A stretch of 64,000 bases of DNA from Vibrio hangzhouensis (GTDB lineage: Bacteria > Pseudomonadota > Gammaproteobacteria > Enterobacterales > Vibrionaceae): positions 310,001 through 374,000 of the forward strand of contig NZ_FNVG01000001.1 in assembly GCF_900107935.1 (NCBI RefSeq), in the 5' to 3' direction. The notes below the pieces were generated by a model. The model saw nothing but the letters and a program-made list of their open reading frames with translations, ran no database searches and had not been told where the DNA came from. Both the position numbers and the translations under genes were made by a program. Shown in pieces: positions 9,878-19,112 of the stretch; positions within the stretch are counted from its first letter, which is position 1; every line of letters starts with the position of its first letter.

Positions 9878-11365
9878 TCAATTCAATGAGCGTAATGCAT
9901 CTCTCAAAAGGCAGTATTTACTGTATCGTGCAGCAAAAAACGCTGAGCGCTTATTGCTCGGCACATAACACTTGTCAGGTTGAAACTGAGTGTTTATTTG
10001 CTCTGTTTTTCTTTCAGTGACTGCGCTCATCGCAAGTTGCGCCACCCCTTTCGCTCCAACCTCGTTACAATTTGTCGAAGTAACCGCTACTCCTAATATA
10101 TCTGCAAACAGTTGGCACCAATACTCACTTCGAGAGGCACCACCGCTAATGGCAATTCGATCCACGTCATACCCTGCTGCGCGCAGTCTTTGGATATGCT
10201 CAAGGTGAGCAAATACAATGCCCTCATAAAAGGCGTAGACCACATGAATATCGCGATGCCAGCCCTTCAAACCAAACAAATTGGCAGATTGACCATCTTG
10301 CCCGGTCGAGCCATAAAGATACGGATGGAAGGTGGGTAACGTTGGCATTAACTCTACATCTTCCAATTGGCGATTGAACTGTTCAAAAATATTGTTGCCA
10401 ATACTCGCTTCACGTTCTCTTTGCTGTGAGAAAAAGCGCTCCACCAGCCACTCCAAATTTGATGCCGAGCAAGTACTGGATTCTATGGCTAAATAACGAT
10501 TCTCAGAGAACTTGCAAGCCATAAATACTTCTTCAGCCGGCAGTTCATCAGTCACTACCTGGTTGATATTCCATGTTCCGGCGACCACCGAGGTATCACC
10601 TAACGAACTGGCCTGTGAACCGTATGCGCACGCCACCACATCAAATAACCCCGCAATGACCGGAGTTCCCGCTTTAAGTTTTGTTAAACGTGCAGCGTCT
10701 TCGGTTATTGCACCTATCACTTGGTTACTCTCATGAATCGGAGGTAACTTCGTACTGATGTCTGACAACTGGTAGTGATTAAGAAGCTCGAGAGACACTG
10801 AGTCGGTCTCAAAATCGAACAAACCCGATGCAGTGATATCTCCCCACTCTGTAGCGCATTGCCCCGTCAGGCAGAAGTTCACATAGTCTTTGCAAAACAG
10901 TACCTGACCGATATTTTGAAACGTCCGTGGTTGGTGCTTCTTTAGCCACGTAAGTAGCACCGCTGTTTGAGATGGCCACACGCCTTGTCGATTACGTTTT
11001 TGGAGGTCCGTAAATCCCTTAGACGCTTGTAGCAATGCGACTTCGTTGGCAGCGCGATTGTCTAAAGACTTAATACCGAGTAATGGCTTTAGATCAGTAT
11101 CAAGTAGATAGAGTCCATTTCCATGGCCGCTCGTTCCTAGCGCGATAATTTGTCTGCTATCGACACCGGTTTGCTTAATCAACTTAGCAATCACCTCTGC
11201 GCACAGCGACCAGCATTGGTTTAAGTCCGCTTCGGTGTAATCTGGATGAGGGATATGAGTCGGATAATTATTGGCTACAGCCCCTATTTCACAGCCGTGC
11301 TCATCGAACAACGCCGCTTTGATCGCCGTGTTGCCACAATCAATTCCTATCGCATATGACTTCAT
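9878..11365 (-). CDS. FGGY-family carbohydrate kinase
   Basis: 495-residue FGGY kinase, the family that phosphorylates sugars and polyols with ATP. The N-terminal GIDCGNTAIKAALFD is the phosphate-binding start of the actin-like fold; the C-terminal half carries ISGGASRSEYWCQLFAD, typical of the FGGY ATP domain. By eye it resembles the L-xylulose/erythritol-type branch more than glycerol or gluconate kinases, but the substrate cannot be read from sequence. It is followed on the minus-strand path after the aldolase, dehydrogenase and aldo/keto reductase genes, 29 bp from the aldolase. Probably phosphorylates the compound brought in by the adjacent ABC importer. Confidence 0.88.
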   Translation of the reverse strand: MKSYAIGIDCGNTAIKAALFDEHGCEIGAVANNYPTHIPHPDYTEADLNQCWSLCAEVIAKLIKQTGVDSRQIIALGTSGHGNGLYLLDTDLKPLLGIKSLDNRAANEVALLQASKGFTDLQKRNRQGVWPSQTAVLLTWLKKHQPRTFQNIGQVLFCKDYVNFCLTGQCATEWGDITASGLFDFETDSVSLELLNHYQLSDISTKLPPIHESNQVIGAITEDAARLTKLKAGTPVIAGLFDVVACAYGSQASSLGDTSVVAGTWNINQVVTDELPAEEVFMACKFSENRYLAIESSTCSASNLEWLVERFFSQQREREASIGNNIFEQFNRQLEDVELMPTLPTFHPYLYGSTGQDGQSANLFGLKGWHRDIHVVYAFYEGIVFAHLEHIQRLRAAGYDVDRIAISGGASRSEYWCQLFADILGVAVTSTNCNEVGAKGVAQLAMSAVTERKTEQINTQFQPDKCYVPSNKRSAFFAARYSKYCLLRDALRSLN

Positions 11366-11394
11366 ATCCCCTCCTCGCTCTAGTTCTGTATCTG

Positions 11395-12240
11395 CTATTT
11401 ATCGCCAATGTAGATGTTCATTGCTTCTGAGGTAGACGCACCGTTGTGAATCATAGCCATCAAAGCATCTACAACGCGGCTTGGATTTGGGTGTTGGTAA
11501 ATATTGCGCCCATACACCATACCCAGAGCCCCCTGATCTAGCAAAGCTCGCGCTTTGCTAAACACAGATTCAATGTCTTCACGTCCACCGCCACGAACCA
11601 GTACCGGACACCTTGCCGCCTCAACCACTTTGTGGAAGTCTTCCGCTTGGCTCGTTGGATCTGCCTTAATGATGTCAGCGCCTAGCTCACGTGCCATGCG
11701 CACCAGCGTGACAATCTTTTCGCAGTCACCATCGACCATATAAGCCTGCCCTTGGCTGTTGGGCTGCATCACCAACGGTTCAATCATCAGTGGCATGCCG
11801 TATTTCTCACACTCTGCTTTGACCTTACTGATGTTGGCAACACATTGCTTAAACAAGTCAGGTTCATCAGGCAGCATGAATAAGTTCACCACAACGCATG
11901 CCGCATCCATTTGAAGAGCCTGGATAAGAGGCTGTTCCGCATTTTGCAATAGCGCCCACATATGGCGGTGACGTTCTGCGTTATATGGGTTACCTAAATC
12001 AATTCGCATGACCAGCGCAGGCTTGTCTTTGCCATCGACAGTTTGCAGTAAGTCAGCTTGACCCGCATTCATCTGAATCGCATCTGGCTTGGCATCCACA
12101 AGTTGTTTTACCACTGAAGACATGTCTTCCAACCCATCTAAAAACGAAGGCTCATTGCACACGCCGTGGTCGATAGCCACATCCAAACAACGCCCCTGTT
12201 TAAATAGGCGATTCATCCTGACTTTACTGGTTAAATACAT
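11395..12240 (-). CDS. class I aldolase, DhnA/LsrF type
   Basis: 281-residue TIM-barrel aldolase of the DhnA/LsrF family. The Schiff-base lysine is expected in IIKADPT, and the phosphate-binding loops VRGGGR and GMVYGRNIYQ are present, so the substrate is likely a phosphorylated ketose or ketoacid-like compound. The start at 12240 is chosen because GGAGAAG lies immediately upstream; it overlaps the end of the GlpD-like gene by 17 bp, implying translational coupling. With the upstream FAD dehydrogenase and downstream kinase it gives a phosphorylate-oxidise-cleave route. LsrF itself handles phosphorylated autoinducer-2 products, but this gene is not specifically identifiable as LsrF. Confidence 0.85.
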   Translation of the reverse strand: MYLTSKVRMNRLFKQGRCLDVAIDHGVCNEPSFLDGLEDMSSVVKQLVDAKPDAIQMNAGQADLLQTVDGKDKPALVMRIDLGNPYNAERHRHMWALLQNAEQPLIQALQMDAACVVVNLFMLPDEPDLFKQCVANISKVKAECEKYGMPLMIEPLVMQPNSQGQAYMVDGDCEKIVTLVRMARELGADIIKADPTSQAEDFHKVVEAARCPVLVRGGGREDIESVFSKARALLDQGALGMVYGRNIYQHPNPSRVVDALMAMIHNGASTSEAMNIYIGDK

Positions 12241-13996
12241 AATCTTCTCCATCTAGTAGTTGTTCATTTTCCGTAACGGTAGGTTGTAATTTGGGTTTTG
12301 AAACTTTTGGTAAGGCGTCCAATTCAACGCCATGGAAATCCAGCAACACTTGCTTCGATTGAGCTCTATCTTTATCGCGCTCGCTTTGACTCCAAGAGAA
12401 GTGGTCAGCGACCAAATTAGAGATCTCTTCGAAGCTCTCAGCAGTCAACTTACCTTCAATAGCAATGGAGGTACGGCGAAGCAGCACATCTAACGTTGTC
12501 GACACATACTCACGTTCCAGAATGAATTTGAGCTCGCCTTGGGTGTAGTCATCGAGTGACGACAGCGCTTTATCTTGTTTTGCTTGAAGTGCATCAAGAA
12601 GTGATTCACAAGCAGTGCCGTAGCGCTGAAACCAAGTTGCGATTTGGCGTTTTGAGTATCGTGGATGACATTCTGCCAAAGAGGTTAAGTAAGCGGCTTT
12701 TGACGATTCTGTGACAGGGTAACTATTACCACCACCAATCGCTCTTTGTTTAGTATCGCATACTCGCGTTTTGCCAAGCGATGCTAGGAGTTCATCTGCC
12801 ACTTCCTCACCAAAGGCACGAAACGTTGTCCACTTGCCCCCGATAAGCGAGTAGATATGAGTGTCACCAATCTTGTCTTGTTTCAATGAATGGCTGCGGG
12901 GGATTTGCCCTGTGGTTGAGGTATTTACTGACGGAAGTGGTCTCACGCCACAGAACTGATAGACAATCTGCTCACGACCAATATCCAGCTTTGGTAGCAC
13001 CCCTCTTAGTGACTCGATGATGTAATCAATTTCTTCGTCAGTACAACGCACCAATTCAGGGTCGCTTACTGGGATATCCGTCGAGCCGATAAGTACTTTT
13101 CCGAAATACGGGAACAAGATACAAACTCGTCCTTCGCTGTTTTCATAAAACAGCATATTGCCATCCAGCTCAGCCAGCAGCTCTGCATTATCGACGATGA
13201 TATGAGACCCTTTCGTCCCCTGCATATACTGGCTAGGCGCCGTCAGTAATCCATTGGTGGTGTCGACCCAAGCGCCTGTCGCATTGACCACATGGCGCGT
13301 TTTAACTTGAATTGACTCCGCAACCTCGTGATTAAAAATCGTCAGCTGCCCCTGATTTAACTCAGAGACCATGGTGTAATTTAGTGCAACGCCGCCCGCT
13401 TCCACCCCTTCATGAATTAATTCCAAGGCGAGGCGCTCTGGTGAGCTAATCCAGGCATCAAAGTATGTGGCACTGCTCTTTACGTCACTCCCCATCATAG
13501 GCCAGCGTTTTTGGGTTGAGCGAGCTGAATGCATCTGATGATTGGGCATCAGTTGGTCACGCTTGGTGAACCAATCGTAGAGGCTCAACCCAATTTTGAT
13601 GACCACAGAACCGCGCTGCGAAGGCTTGTCTTTCAATCCTAAGAACTTAAACAGGCCATCAAACATACCAGACCAGGTAGAGAAAATAGGTATGGTGGTT
13701 TCTAAAGGAGCAACAAAATGAGGCGCGTTATCAAGCAGGCGATTTCGCTCATAGAGCGCTTCTTTCACCAACTGAAATTCGCCATTTTCAAGATAACGAA
13801 GTCCGCCATGTATCATGCGAGATGGCGCAGCACTGGCCTTAGAGCAAAAGTCATCTTTCTCGACTAACAGCACCTTTACACCTTGCAGTGCCAGTTCTCG
13901 AAAAACGCTAATACCATTTATTCCTCCGCCAATGACCACGGCGTCAAAGTCGCTACTCTCTTCTATTCGCCTAAAGGCGGTTGAGTTGTTATTCAT
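12224..13996 (-). CDS. GlpD-like FAD-dependent polyol-phosphate dehydrogenase
   Basis: 590-residue member of the glycerol-3-phosphate dehydrogenase (GlpD) family. The FAD-binding Rossmann motif GGGINGISVFRELALQG is near residue 22, followed by the family hallmark SRMIHGGLRYLENGEF, and a C-terminal GlpD cap domain. It is somewhat longer than E. coli GlpD (about 500). Such enzymes pass electrons from a polyol phosphate to the quinone pool at the inner membrane face; EryB of erythritol catabolism is a relative. Its location in a kinase-aldolase operon argues for a polyol phosphate other than glycerol-3-phosphate. No glycerol kinase or facilitator is adjacent. Confidence 0.87.
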   Translation of the reverse strand: MNNNSTAFRRIEESSDFDAVVIGGGINGISVFRELALQGVKVLLVEKDDFCSKASAAPSRMIHGGLRYLENGEFQLVKEALYERNRLLDNAPHFVAPLETTIPIFSTWSGMFDGLFKFLGLKDKPSQRGSVVIKIGLSLYDWFTKRDQLMPNHQMHSARSTQKRWPMMGSDVKSSATYFDAWISSPERLALELIHEGVEAGGVALNYTMVSELNQGQLTIFNHEVAESIQVKTRHVVNATGAWVDTTNGLLTAPSQYMQGTKGSHIIVDNAELLAELDGNMLFYENSEGRVCILFPYFGKVLIGSTDIPVSDPELVRCTDEEIDYIIESLRGVLPKLDIGREQIVYQFCGVRPLPSVNTSTTGQIPRSHSLKQDKIGDTHIYSLIGGKWTTFRAFGEEVADELLASLGKTRVCDTKQRAIGGGNSYPVTESSKAAYLTSLAECHPRYSKRQIATWFQRYGTACESLLDALQAKQDKALSSLDDYTQGELKFILEREYVSTTLDVLLRRTSIAIEGKLTAESFEEISNLVADHFSWSQSERDKDRAQSKQVLLDFHGVELDALPKVSKPKLQPTVTENEQLLDGEDYVFNQ

Positions 13997-14040
13997 TGTT
14001 GCTCCCTGCCACTGTTTTCCGCTTTCCTTACGATGCGTCG

Positions 14041-15027
14041 TTACGCCAATTCCAACTCGCCAAAAAACTCATGGGATTTTGCATCAATAAACTTCACCTC
14101 TTCCTGAGATAGCACCACACTTCCTGCCGCGGCGTTTTCTATTGCTTGAGCTACATTTCGTGCACCACATAAGGCATAAGTGATACCTGGCTGTTGCAGT
14201 GTTACAGCAATAACTAGCTGTGCAACACTCACATTTTTCTGGCGAGCAATCGGTTCAATAGATTGACAGAACTTTTGTACCCAGCGGCGGTTTTCGATAG
14301 TAAACATAGGATCAGTGATACGCTGGTCATCGCCAGTAAAGACACGTTCAGGGGTGATTTTGCCACTCAGCAGCCCCATGGCAAGTGATGAGTAGCTCAG
14401 ACACGCGACGTTAGTTTTGATGGTTGTCGGCAGCAAGGATTGCTCCAACTGACGCTCGATTAGGTTGTATTTCTCCTGCACCGCGTCCACAACGCCCGTT
14501 TGTTGATACTGTTCCAACTCCGCTTGATTGGCGTTACTGATCCCGATTGCTCGGATCTTACCGGCTTTCTTTAGCGCCAATAATGCTTCCATGGTTTCAG
14601 CAATCGGCGTGGTTGGGTCTTGCCAATGGGTAATATAGAGATCGAGATAATCCGTTTGCAGACGCTTCAGACTTTGCTCCACCTCATGTTGGATGGCATC
14701 CGCGCCAAGATAACGATGTACTGGCTTGCCATTCTCATCAAAAAAGTGATTACCTTTGTTGGTATGCCAAACCAAACCACATTTTGTTGCCAAAACCACC
14801 TTATCGCGTCGTCCTTTGATCGCCTTGCCAACTATTTCCTCAGACACACCAAGTCCATACGCTGGAGCGGTATCAATTAAAGACACGCCGTGATCTAACG
14901 AAGCATGTATGGCATCAATTGAGGCTTTCTCATCTGTTCCGCCCCACATCCAACCGCCCATTGCCCACGTGCCAAGACCGATGACTGATGCTTCAATACC
15001 TGAATTACCGATTTCTCTCGTTTGCAT
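14041..15027 (-). CDS. aldo/keto reductase
   Basis: 328-residue aldo/keto reductase with an (alpha/beta)8 barrel. The family signature appears as DHGVSLIDTAPAYG (catalytic Asp and Tyr), the lysine in VVLATKCG and the histidine in LYITHWQDP; the NADPH-binding end carries GARNVAQAIENA. Resembles the YajO/IolS-like bacterial subgroup. Placed 44 bp upstream of the GlpD-like gene and 9 bp after the regulator, all on the minus strand, so it is probably part of one transcript with the polyol catabolic genes. It may interconvert an aldose and polyol before phosphorylation; substrate is inference. Confidence 0.9.
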   Translation of the reverse strand: MQTREIGNSGIEASVIGLGTWAMGGWMWGGTDEKASIDAIHASLDHGVSLIDTAPAYGLGVSEEIVGKAIKGRRDKVVLATKCGLVWHTNKGNHFFDENGKPVHRYLGADAIQHEVEQSLKRLQTDYLDLYITHWQDPTTPIAETMEALLALKKAGKIRAIGISNANQAELEQYQQTGVVDAVQEKYNLIERQLEQSLLPTTIKTNVACLSYSSLAMGLLSGKITPERVFTGDDQRITDPMFTIENRRWVQKFCQSIEPIARQKNVSVAQLVIAVTLQQPGITYALCGARNVAQAIENAAAGSVVLSQEEVKFIDAKSHEFFGELELA

Positions 15028-15036
15028 GTTGATTCC

Positions 15037-15996
15037 CTATTCTGCTTGTTCCAATACACTGGCGACGGTGTCTTCGTCTGAGACTAACCCGTTAATCAAT
15101 CCGCCTTTCAGTGCCGCTAACATGGCTGACACTTTGGTGCGAGTCGCTGCGACACCGAAACTGTGTTCGATGCTATTAAGTTCTTGTAGATTGAGCCCGA
15201 TGAGTTTTTGGTTGATGTGCTCCGCGCACTTTTCGCCCTGCGCGTCATAAAGGTTGGCCAATATCTCCCCTTTGCATTGGGCGCTGATCAGCGTTTCTGT
15301 TTCATGGCCACTCAACGAGCGCAGGTCATAGTAACTGTCGCTTTCACTGGCTACTGAACCGATACCTACCAAGGCAATATCTGCACTACGCGCCAAATCG
15401 AGTACGTCTTTAACGCTGCGCATCTCCATCAAAATATTGCGCTGTTCGTCGGTATCAACGAAAAGCGGCGCGTGCAACTGAGTGCTTTTTCCGCCTAACT
15501 TTTCCGCTAATTTGCTAGCCAGGTAGTTCACATCCGTGAAGTGATGACCCTGAATGCCGCCTGTAGCCGGAACCACTCTCACATTCGGAAACTGCATCGG
15601 TTTTAGCTGCTCAACAATCTGCGCCATGGTTTTACCCGCACTAATGCAAATAATGCTGTCTGGCTTGATGGTTTCTATGAGCAGTTCACCTGCGGCTTGT
15701 GCCACTTGGCGAGTGACGACTTCGTCATCCTGGCTGAGACTTGGCTGAATCACCGCAGTTTTCAAACCAAACTGTTCCAGCAAGCGTTGTTCTAAGGTAT
15801 GCGTTCTTTCTTGTGGAAGCTTTAAGGTAATCTCAACCAGACCATCATCATGCGCTTGCTTGATGACACGATTCACTTTCGCCGTGGACAACCCAAGCTG
15901 CTTAGCAATATCCGACTGACTGCGATTTTCCATATAGCGCAGCGTTAAGATCTTTGCTGTTTGTCTCAATATGTCGTCACGTTCGTTCATCGTCAT
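15037..15996 (-). CDS. SorC/DeoR-type sugar-binding transcriptional regulator
   Basis: 319-residue SorC-family regulator: N-terminal HTH (about residues 20-45, ENRSQSDIAKQLGLSTAKVNRVI) and a C-terminal sugar-phosphate-binding domain related to glucosamine-6-phosphate isomerase folds, as in LsrR and SorC. The start at 15996 is preceded by AAGGTAG; a longer frame opens at 16053. Divergent from the ABC importer across a 434-bp regulatory region. The GATAC-N5-GTATC repeats there and before the alcohol dehydrogenase are the best candidates for its operators. A phosphorylated pathway intermediate is the likely inducer, as is usual in this family. Confidence 0.9.
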   Translation of the reverse strand: MTMNERDDILRQTAKILTLRYMENRSQSDIAKQLGLSTAKVNRVIKQAHDDGLVEITLKLPQERTHTLEQRLLEQFGLKTAVIQPSLSQDDEVVTRQVAQAAGELLIETIKPDSIICISAGKTMAQIVEQLKPMQFPNVRVVPATGGIQGHHFTDVNYLASKLAEKLGGKSTQLHAPLFVDTDEQRNILMEMRSVKDVLDLARSADIALVGIGSVASESDSYYDLRSLSGHETETLISAQCKGEILANLYDAQGEKCAEHINQKLIGLNLQELNSIEHSFGVAATRTKVSAMLAALKGGLINGLVSDEDTVASVLEQAE

Positions 15997-16153
15997 ATCT
16001 CTACCTTTATTACTGCTTTCTGCCTTTATATAGGCTTCACACTTTGTTAACACTCAATGGCTTTTTATCTTGGCAATCTTGGTTAACCAGATGTGAAATT
16101 TATTTCATCTGAGTAAAAAGTAATCATAGAAAAAGACTTTTACAAGTTAAAAT

Positions 16154-16168
16154 GATACCAATCGTATC
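16154..16168. promoter_or_regulatory. putative operator, GATAC-N5-GTATC copy 2
   Basis: Inverted repeat GATACCAATCGTATC in the region between the SorC regulator and the ABC importer; same half-sites and 5-bp spacer as copies 1 and 3. Confidence 0.6.
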
Positions 16169-16213
16169 GTTTTGGCCATTTAAGTGCGTTAGATCACAAA
16201 TAACAACCAAAGT

Positions 16214-16228
16214 GATACGTATTGTATC
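16214..16228. promoter_or_regulatory. putative operator, GATAC-N5-GTATC copy 3
   Basis: Inverted repeat GATACGTATTGTATC, 60 bp centre to centre from copy 2. The paired arrangement would suit looping or cooperative binding by a tetrameric SorC protein. Confidence 0.6.
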
Positions 16229-16430
16229 GATATAGCATTGACCGGCTACATTTTGTTCACTACCTTTTAACACGTGAAATATATTTCACCTGTCTGAAAG
16301 ATAATTCACATCATCGAGAACAACGTGTTGTGCTGCTTTTGGCTTACTAAGAACGAGGCTGTTTAATAGAAGCGAAGCAGATGTTGCTCCAAAGACGACG
16401 AGTGAATAGCAAATACAAATGGAGAAAATT

Positions 16431-17456
16431 ATGAAGTCAGTGACTTTAAAAAAGATATTTAATAAAGGACTTATCGCTACGAGTATTATTGTTGCTTCAA
16501 GCCTAGCTGCCACAACACATGCAAATGAACGAATCGCGTTTTTCGTCTCTGATTTGTCTAATGTATTCCACCAATCTCAAGCGACGGAAGCAAAGCGCTA
16601 CGCAAAAGAGAAGTACGGTGCTGAAGTAGTTATCTTCGATGGCAAAGCCGATTCAGCGGTAATGACGCAAAACGTTGACCAAGTGGCCGCTGGTGCATTT
16701 GACGGTGCTTCTCTTCATATATGGGATGGCGAAGCCGCGACACCTGGTGTTGAAGAAGCATTGGAAGAGAACATCGCTATGACGTCTTTCTTCAGTCCAA
16801 TTACCGACACAGGCATTCCAACCGCTCGTAGTGATGAGGCGACAGTCTCTTTCGATATGGGCGCACAAATGGCAAAAGCATGGAAAGAAGCGAATCCTGA
16901 CAAGCCAATCGTCATGGTTCAACTAGGTTGGCCAAACCATACCGAGGTAAGTTCTGGTCGAACCAACCCATTTGCAGAAGGTGTGCTTTCGGTTGACCCT
17001 ACAGCGAAAAACCTTGGCGCACTTGACGCTAGTGGTGGTCAAGAAGCGGCGAAACAGATCATCGTTGACCTTCTTACTCAGCAACCAGAAGTTAACTTGA
17101 TTTATTCCGAAGCCTCCAACTTAACAGTAGGCACAATGGCAGGTCTTAACCAACTGGGTCGCGGCAAGTTTAAAGATGGCAAACCGGTGACAGAGATCGT
17201 CGCTAGTGTTGACTTTGACTCGGTTGAATTTGGTCAGATCTATGACCCTGAATCAAGCCTAAAGGTCTCTATGGGCCTTCCACCGATTGAAACAGCACGA
17301 GGTCGTATCGACTTGGTTATGGACGTAATCAACAACAAAGTCGCACCGACCAAAGATCAAGCGGAAGAGTTCTTCTACAAGGCTTACACCATCTCTTATT
17401 GGTCAATGCCAAAACCTGAAGCACAGCAATGGCTAGACGCTCAGTTCAGCAACTAA
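16431..17456 (+). CDS. sugar ABC transporter periplasmic substrate-binding protein
   Basis: 341-residue periplasmic binding protein of the type I (RbsB/LsrB-like) fold. Residues 1-31 are a signal peptide cleaved near THA-NER. The start at 16431 has GGAG six to seven bases upstream; an ATG at 16419 is out of register with it. The mature protein begins ERIAFFVSDLSNVFH, a typical first strand contacting ligand. First gene of the importer operon, followed by an ATPase and two permeases. The ligand is unknown: the pocket sequence does not match LsrB or RbsB closely by eye. A GC-rich hairpin follows the gene, as is common where a binding protein is made in excess of its membrane partners. Confidence 0.9.
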   Translation: MKSVTLKKIFNKGLIATSIIVASSLAATTHANERIAFFVSDLSNVFHQSQATEAKRYAKEKYGAEVVIFDGKADSAVMTQNVDQVAAGAFDGASLHIWDGEAATPGVEEALEENIAMTSFFSPITDTGIPTARSDEATVSFDMGAQMAKAWKEANPDKPIVMVQLGWPNHTEVSSGRTNPFAEGVLSVDPTAKNLGALDASGGQEAAKQIIVDLLTQQPEVNLIYSEASNLTVGTMAGLNQLGRGKFKDGKPVTEIVASVDFDSVEFGQIYDPESSLKVSMGLPPIETARGRIDLVMDVINNKVAPTKDQAEEFFYKAYTISYWSMPKPEAQQWLDAQFSN

Positions 17457-17470
17457 CCCAGGCTTAAGGA

Positions 17471-17487
17471 CGGCGGCTAGACCGCCG
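17471..17487 (+). terminator. intercistronic hairpin after the binding protein gene
   Basis: CGGCGG/CCGCCG stem with a 5-base loop, 15 bp past the stop codon and without a T-run. More likely an mRNA-stabilising or partial termination element than a full terminator, allowing higher yield of binding protein than of the ATPase and permeases. Confidence 0.5.
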
Positions 17488-17603
17488 ACCTTATATGTTA
17501 CTCATTTATTCAAAATCTCAGTGTTAAGGAAAAACTCGCCTCATCTGCCATGTCATCAGTGGCCTAGCAGTATCGAAGGTGCACCACTGAAGGAGAGATC
17601 ATC

Positions 17604-19112
17604 TTGAATAGTCATAATTCAACACCTGTTCTATCAATTGAAGGGCTGATTAAAGACTACCCCGGAGTTCGGGCGGTTAACGATGTGAGCTTTGCGATTG
17701 AACGAAGTACCGTTCACTGCTTGATTGGCGAGAACGGCGCAGGAAAATCCACATTGGTAAAAATGATCACCGGCGCTATTCAGCCTACTCAGGGTGCGAT
17801 GAAGGTGAACGGTAAGGATTACCGACCTACTGGCACTCAGTCAGCACGTGAATCGGGAATCGCCACTTTATTCCAGGAGCTACATGTCGTTGATGAATTG
17901 ACTGTACTTGAAAACTTAACGCTGGGTATGGAACAGAGCCGGTTTGGCTTTTTGATTAAATCAGATTTAGAAGATCGCGTGATCGAGACCTTGGCGACCA
18001 TCGAGCCCTCTATCGACCCATATGCCCGAGTCTCTACTCTAGGTGTCGCCCAAAAGCAGATTATTGAAATTGCCCGTGCCGCCTCATCTGGCGCTAACGT
18101 CATTATTATGGACGAGCCAACAGCGGCTTTATCGGAAAGAGAAGTCGAAAGACTCTTTACCGTTATTCGTAGACTACAAGAACAAAGCGTTACGGTTATC
18201 TATATCTCTCACAAACTGGATGAGATTTTAACCTTGGGCGATCGCGTCACCGTGATGCGCGATGGCAAACACATCGCAACCAAACCCATGTCTGAAGTCG
18301 ATGGCCGCGCAGAGCTCATCGATATGATGATTGGTCGTAGCATCATGCACGATTATTCCCCGCGAGACGCCATTACCGATGAAGTATTCCTGGCGGCGCA
18401 GCGCCTTAATAACCACCGCCTCAAAGATGTCTCGTTTGATATCAAAAAAGGCGAGATCGTTGGGTTTTATGGGTTGGTTGGAGCAGGAAAAACCGAGATT
18501 GCACGCGCGATATTCGGTGCCGATAAAGTCTCTGGAACGATTCGCCTCAATGGCAAAGACGTTGGCAATTCGCCTCGTGAAGCCATTGCTGCGGGTATTG
18601 CTCTCGTACCTGAAGAGCGCCGCACTCAAGGCTTATTCACCAATTTAACCATTCGAGAAAATATCCCGGTCATGAATCTGCCAAGAATGTCTGACTTTGG
18701 GGTATTCAGAGAAAATGATGAACTGAATGCGGCGATCGATTACGTCGATAAGCTCTCTATTGCCACCAGCTCAATAGAAAAGCATACAGAAAAGCTCTCC
18801 GGTGGTAATCAGCAAAAAGTGGTTATCGCTAAATGTCTGTTCTCACAGGCGAAGCTTCTTCTACTCGACGAACCCACTCGCGGTGTCGATGTTGGAGCGA
18901 AAAAAGAGATCTATGACTTAGTGAAAAGCCTCGCCAACGAAGGTAACTCAGTGGCGGTGTTTTCTACGGAACTCGAAGAGATCCTGGGCGTTTGTGACCG
19001 AATCTTCTTACTTTATGACGGTTCACTGGTATCTGAAATCAAGAATGGGTCAAACGTAGACACTAACTATATTTTGAATGCCGCTACGGGTGGCCTTGAG
19101 GAGGCAGTATAA
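17604..19112 (+). CDS. sugar ABC transporter ATP-binding protein (two NBDs)
   Basis: 502-residue duplicated ATPase of the RbsA/AraG/MglA type. Half one has Walker [10 protein letters not shown] and Walker [10 protein letters not shown] with a weak signature; half two has a degenerate Walker A (GLVGAGKTE), a canonical LSGGNQQKV signature and Walker B LLLDEPTRG, the normal asymmetric pattern of this family. It starts with TTG at 17604 preceded by AGGAGAG. Its stop overlaps the first permease start by one base (TAATG). Energises the importer whose binding protein lies 147 bp upstream. Confidence 0.93.
   Translation: MNSHNSTPVLSIEGLIKDYPGVRAVNDVSFAIERSTVHCLIGENGAGKSTLVKMITGAIQPTQGAMKVNGKDYRPTGTQSARESGIATLFQELHVVDELTVLENLTLGMEQSRFGFLIKSDLEDRVIETLATIEPSIDPYARVSTLGVAQKQIIEIARAASSGANVIIMDEPTAALSEREVERLFTVIRRLQEQSVTVIYISHKLDEILTLGDRVTVMRDGKHIATKPMSEVDGRAELIDMMIGRSIMHDYSPRDAITDEVFLAAQRLNNHRLKDVSFDIKKGEIVGFYGLVGAGKTEIARAIFGADKVSGTIRLNGKDVGNSPREAIAAGIALVPEERRTQGLFTNLTIRENIPVMNLPRMSDFGVFRENDELNAAIDYVDKLSIATSSIEKHTEKLSGGNQQKVVIAKCLFSQAKLLLLDEPTRGVDVGAKKEIYDLVKSLANEGNSVAVFSTELEEILGVCDRIFLLYDGSLVSEIKNGSNVDTNYILNAATGGLEEAV

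Larger units (their letters stand above)
15997..16430. other. 434-bp divergent regulatory region (no gene)
   Basis: Non-coding stretch between the divergent SorC regulator and ABC importer genes. It contains two GATAC-N5-GTATC inverted repeats (16154-16168, 16214-16228; centres 60 bp apart) and two TGAAAT-N2-ATTTCA inverted repeats (16094-16107, 16275-16288; centres 181 bp apart) that flank them. No convincing open reading frame. The TGAAAT repeats do not have CRP spacing, so a second regulator is likely. Confidence 0.7.

Noticed and set aside
9878..12240. Calling the cluster a true lsr (autoinducer-2) operon
   Set aside because: The gene classes match but the binding protein does not resemble LsrB and lsrG is missing, while polyol enzymes are added; only similarity of layout is claimed.
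16261..16300. CRP site from the GTGAAATATATTTCAC repeat
   Set aside because: The GTGA and TCAC halves are separated by eight bases, not the six of a CRP site.
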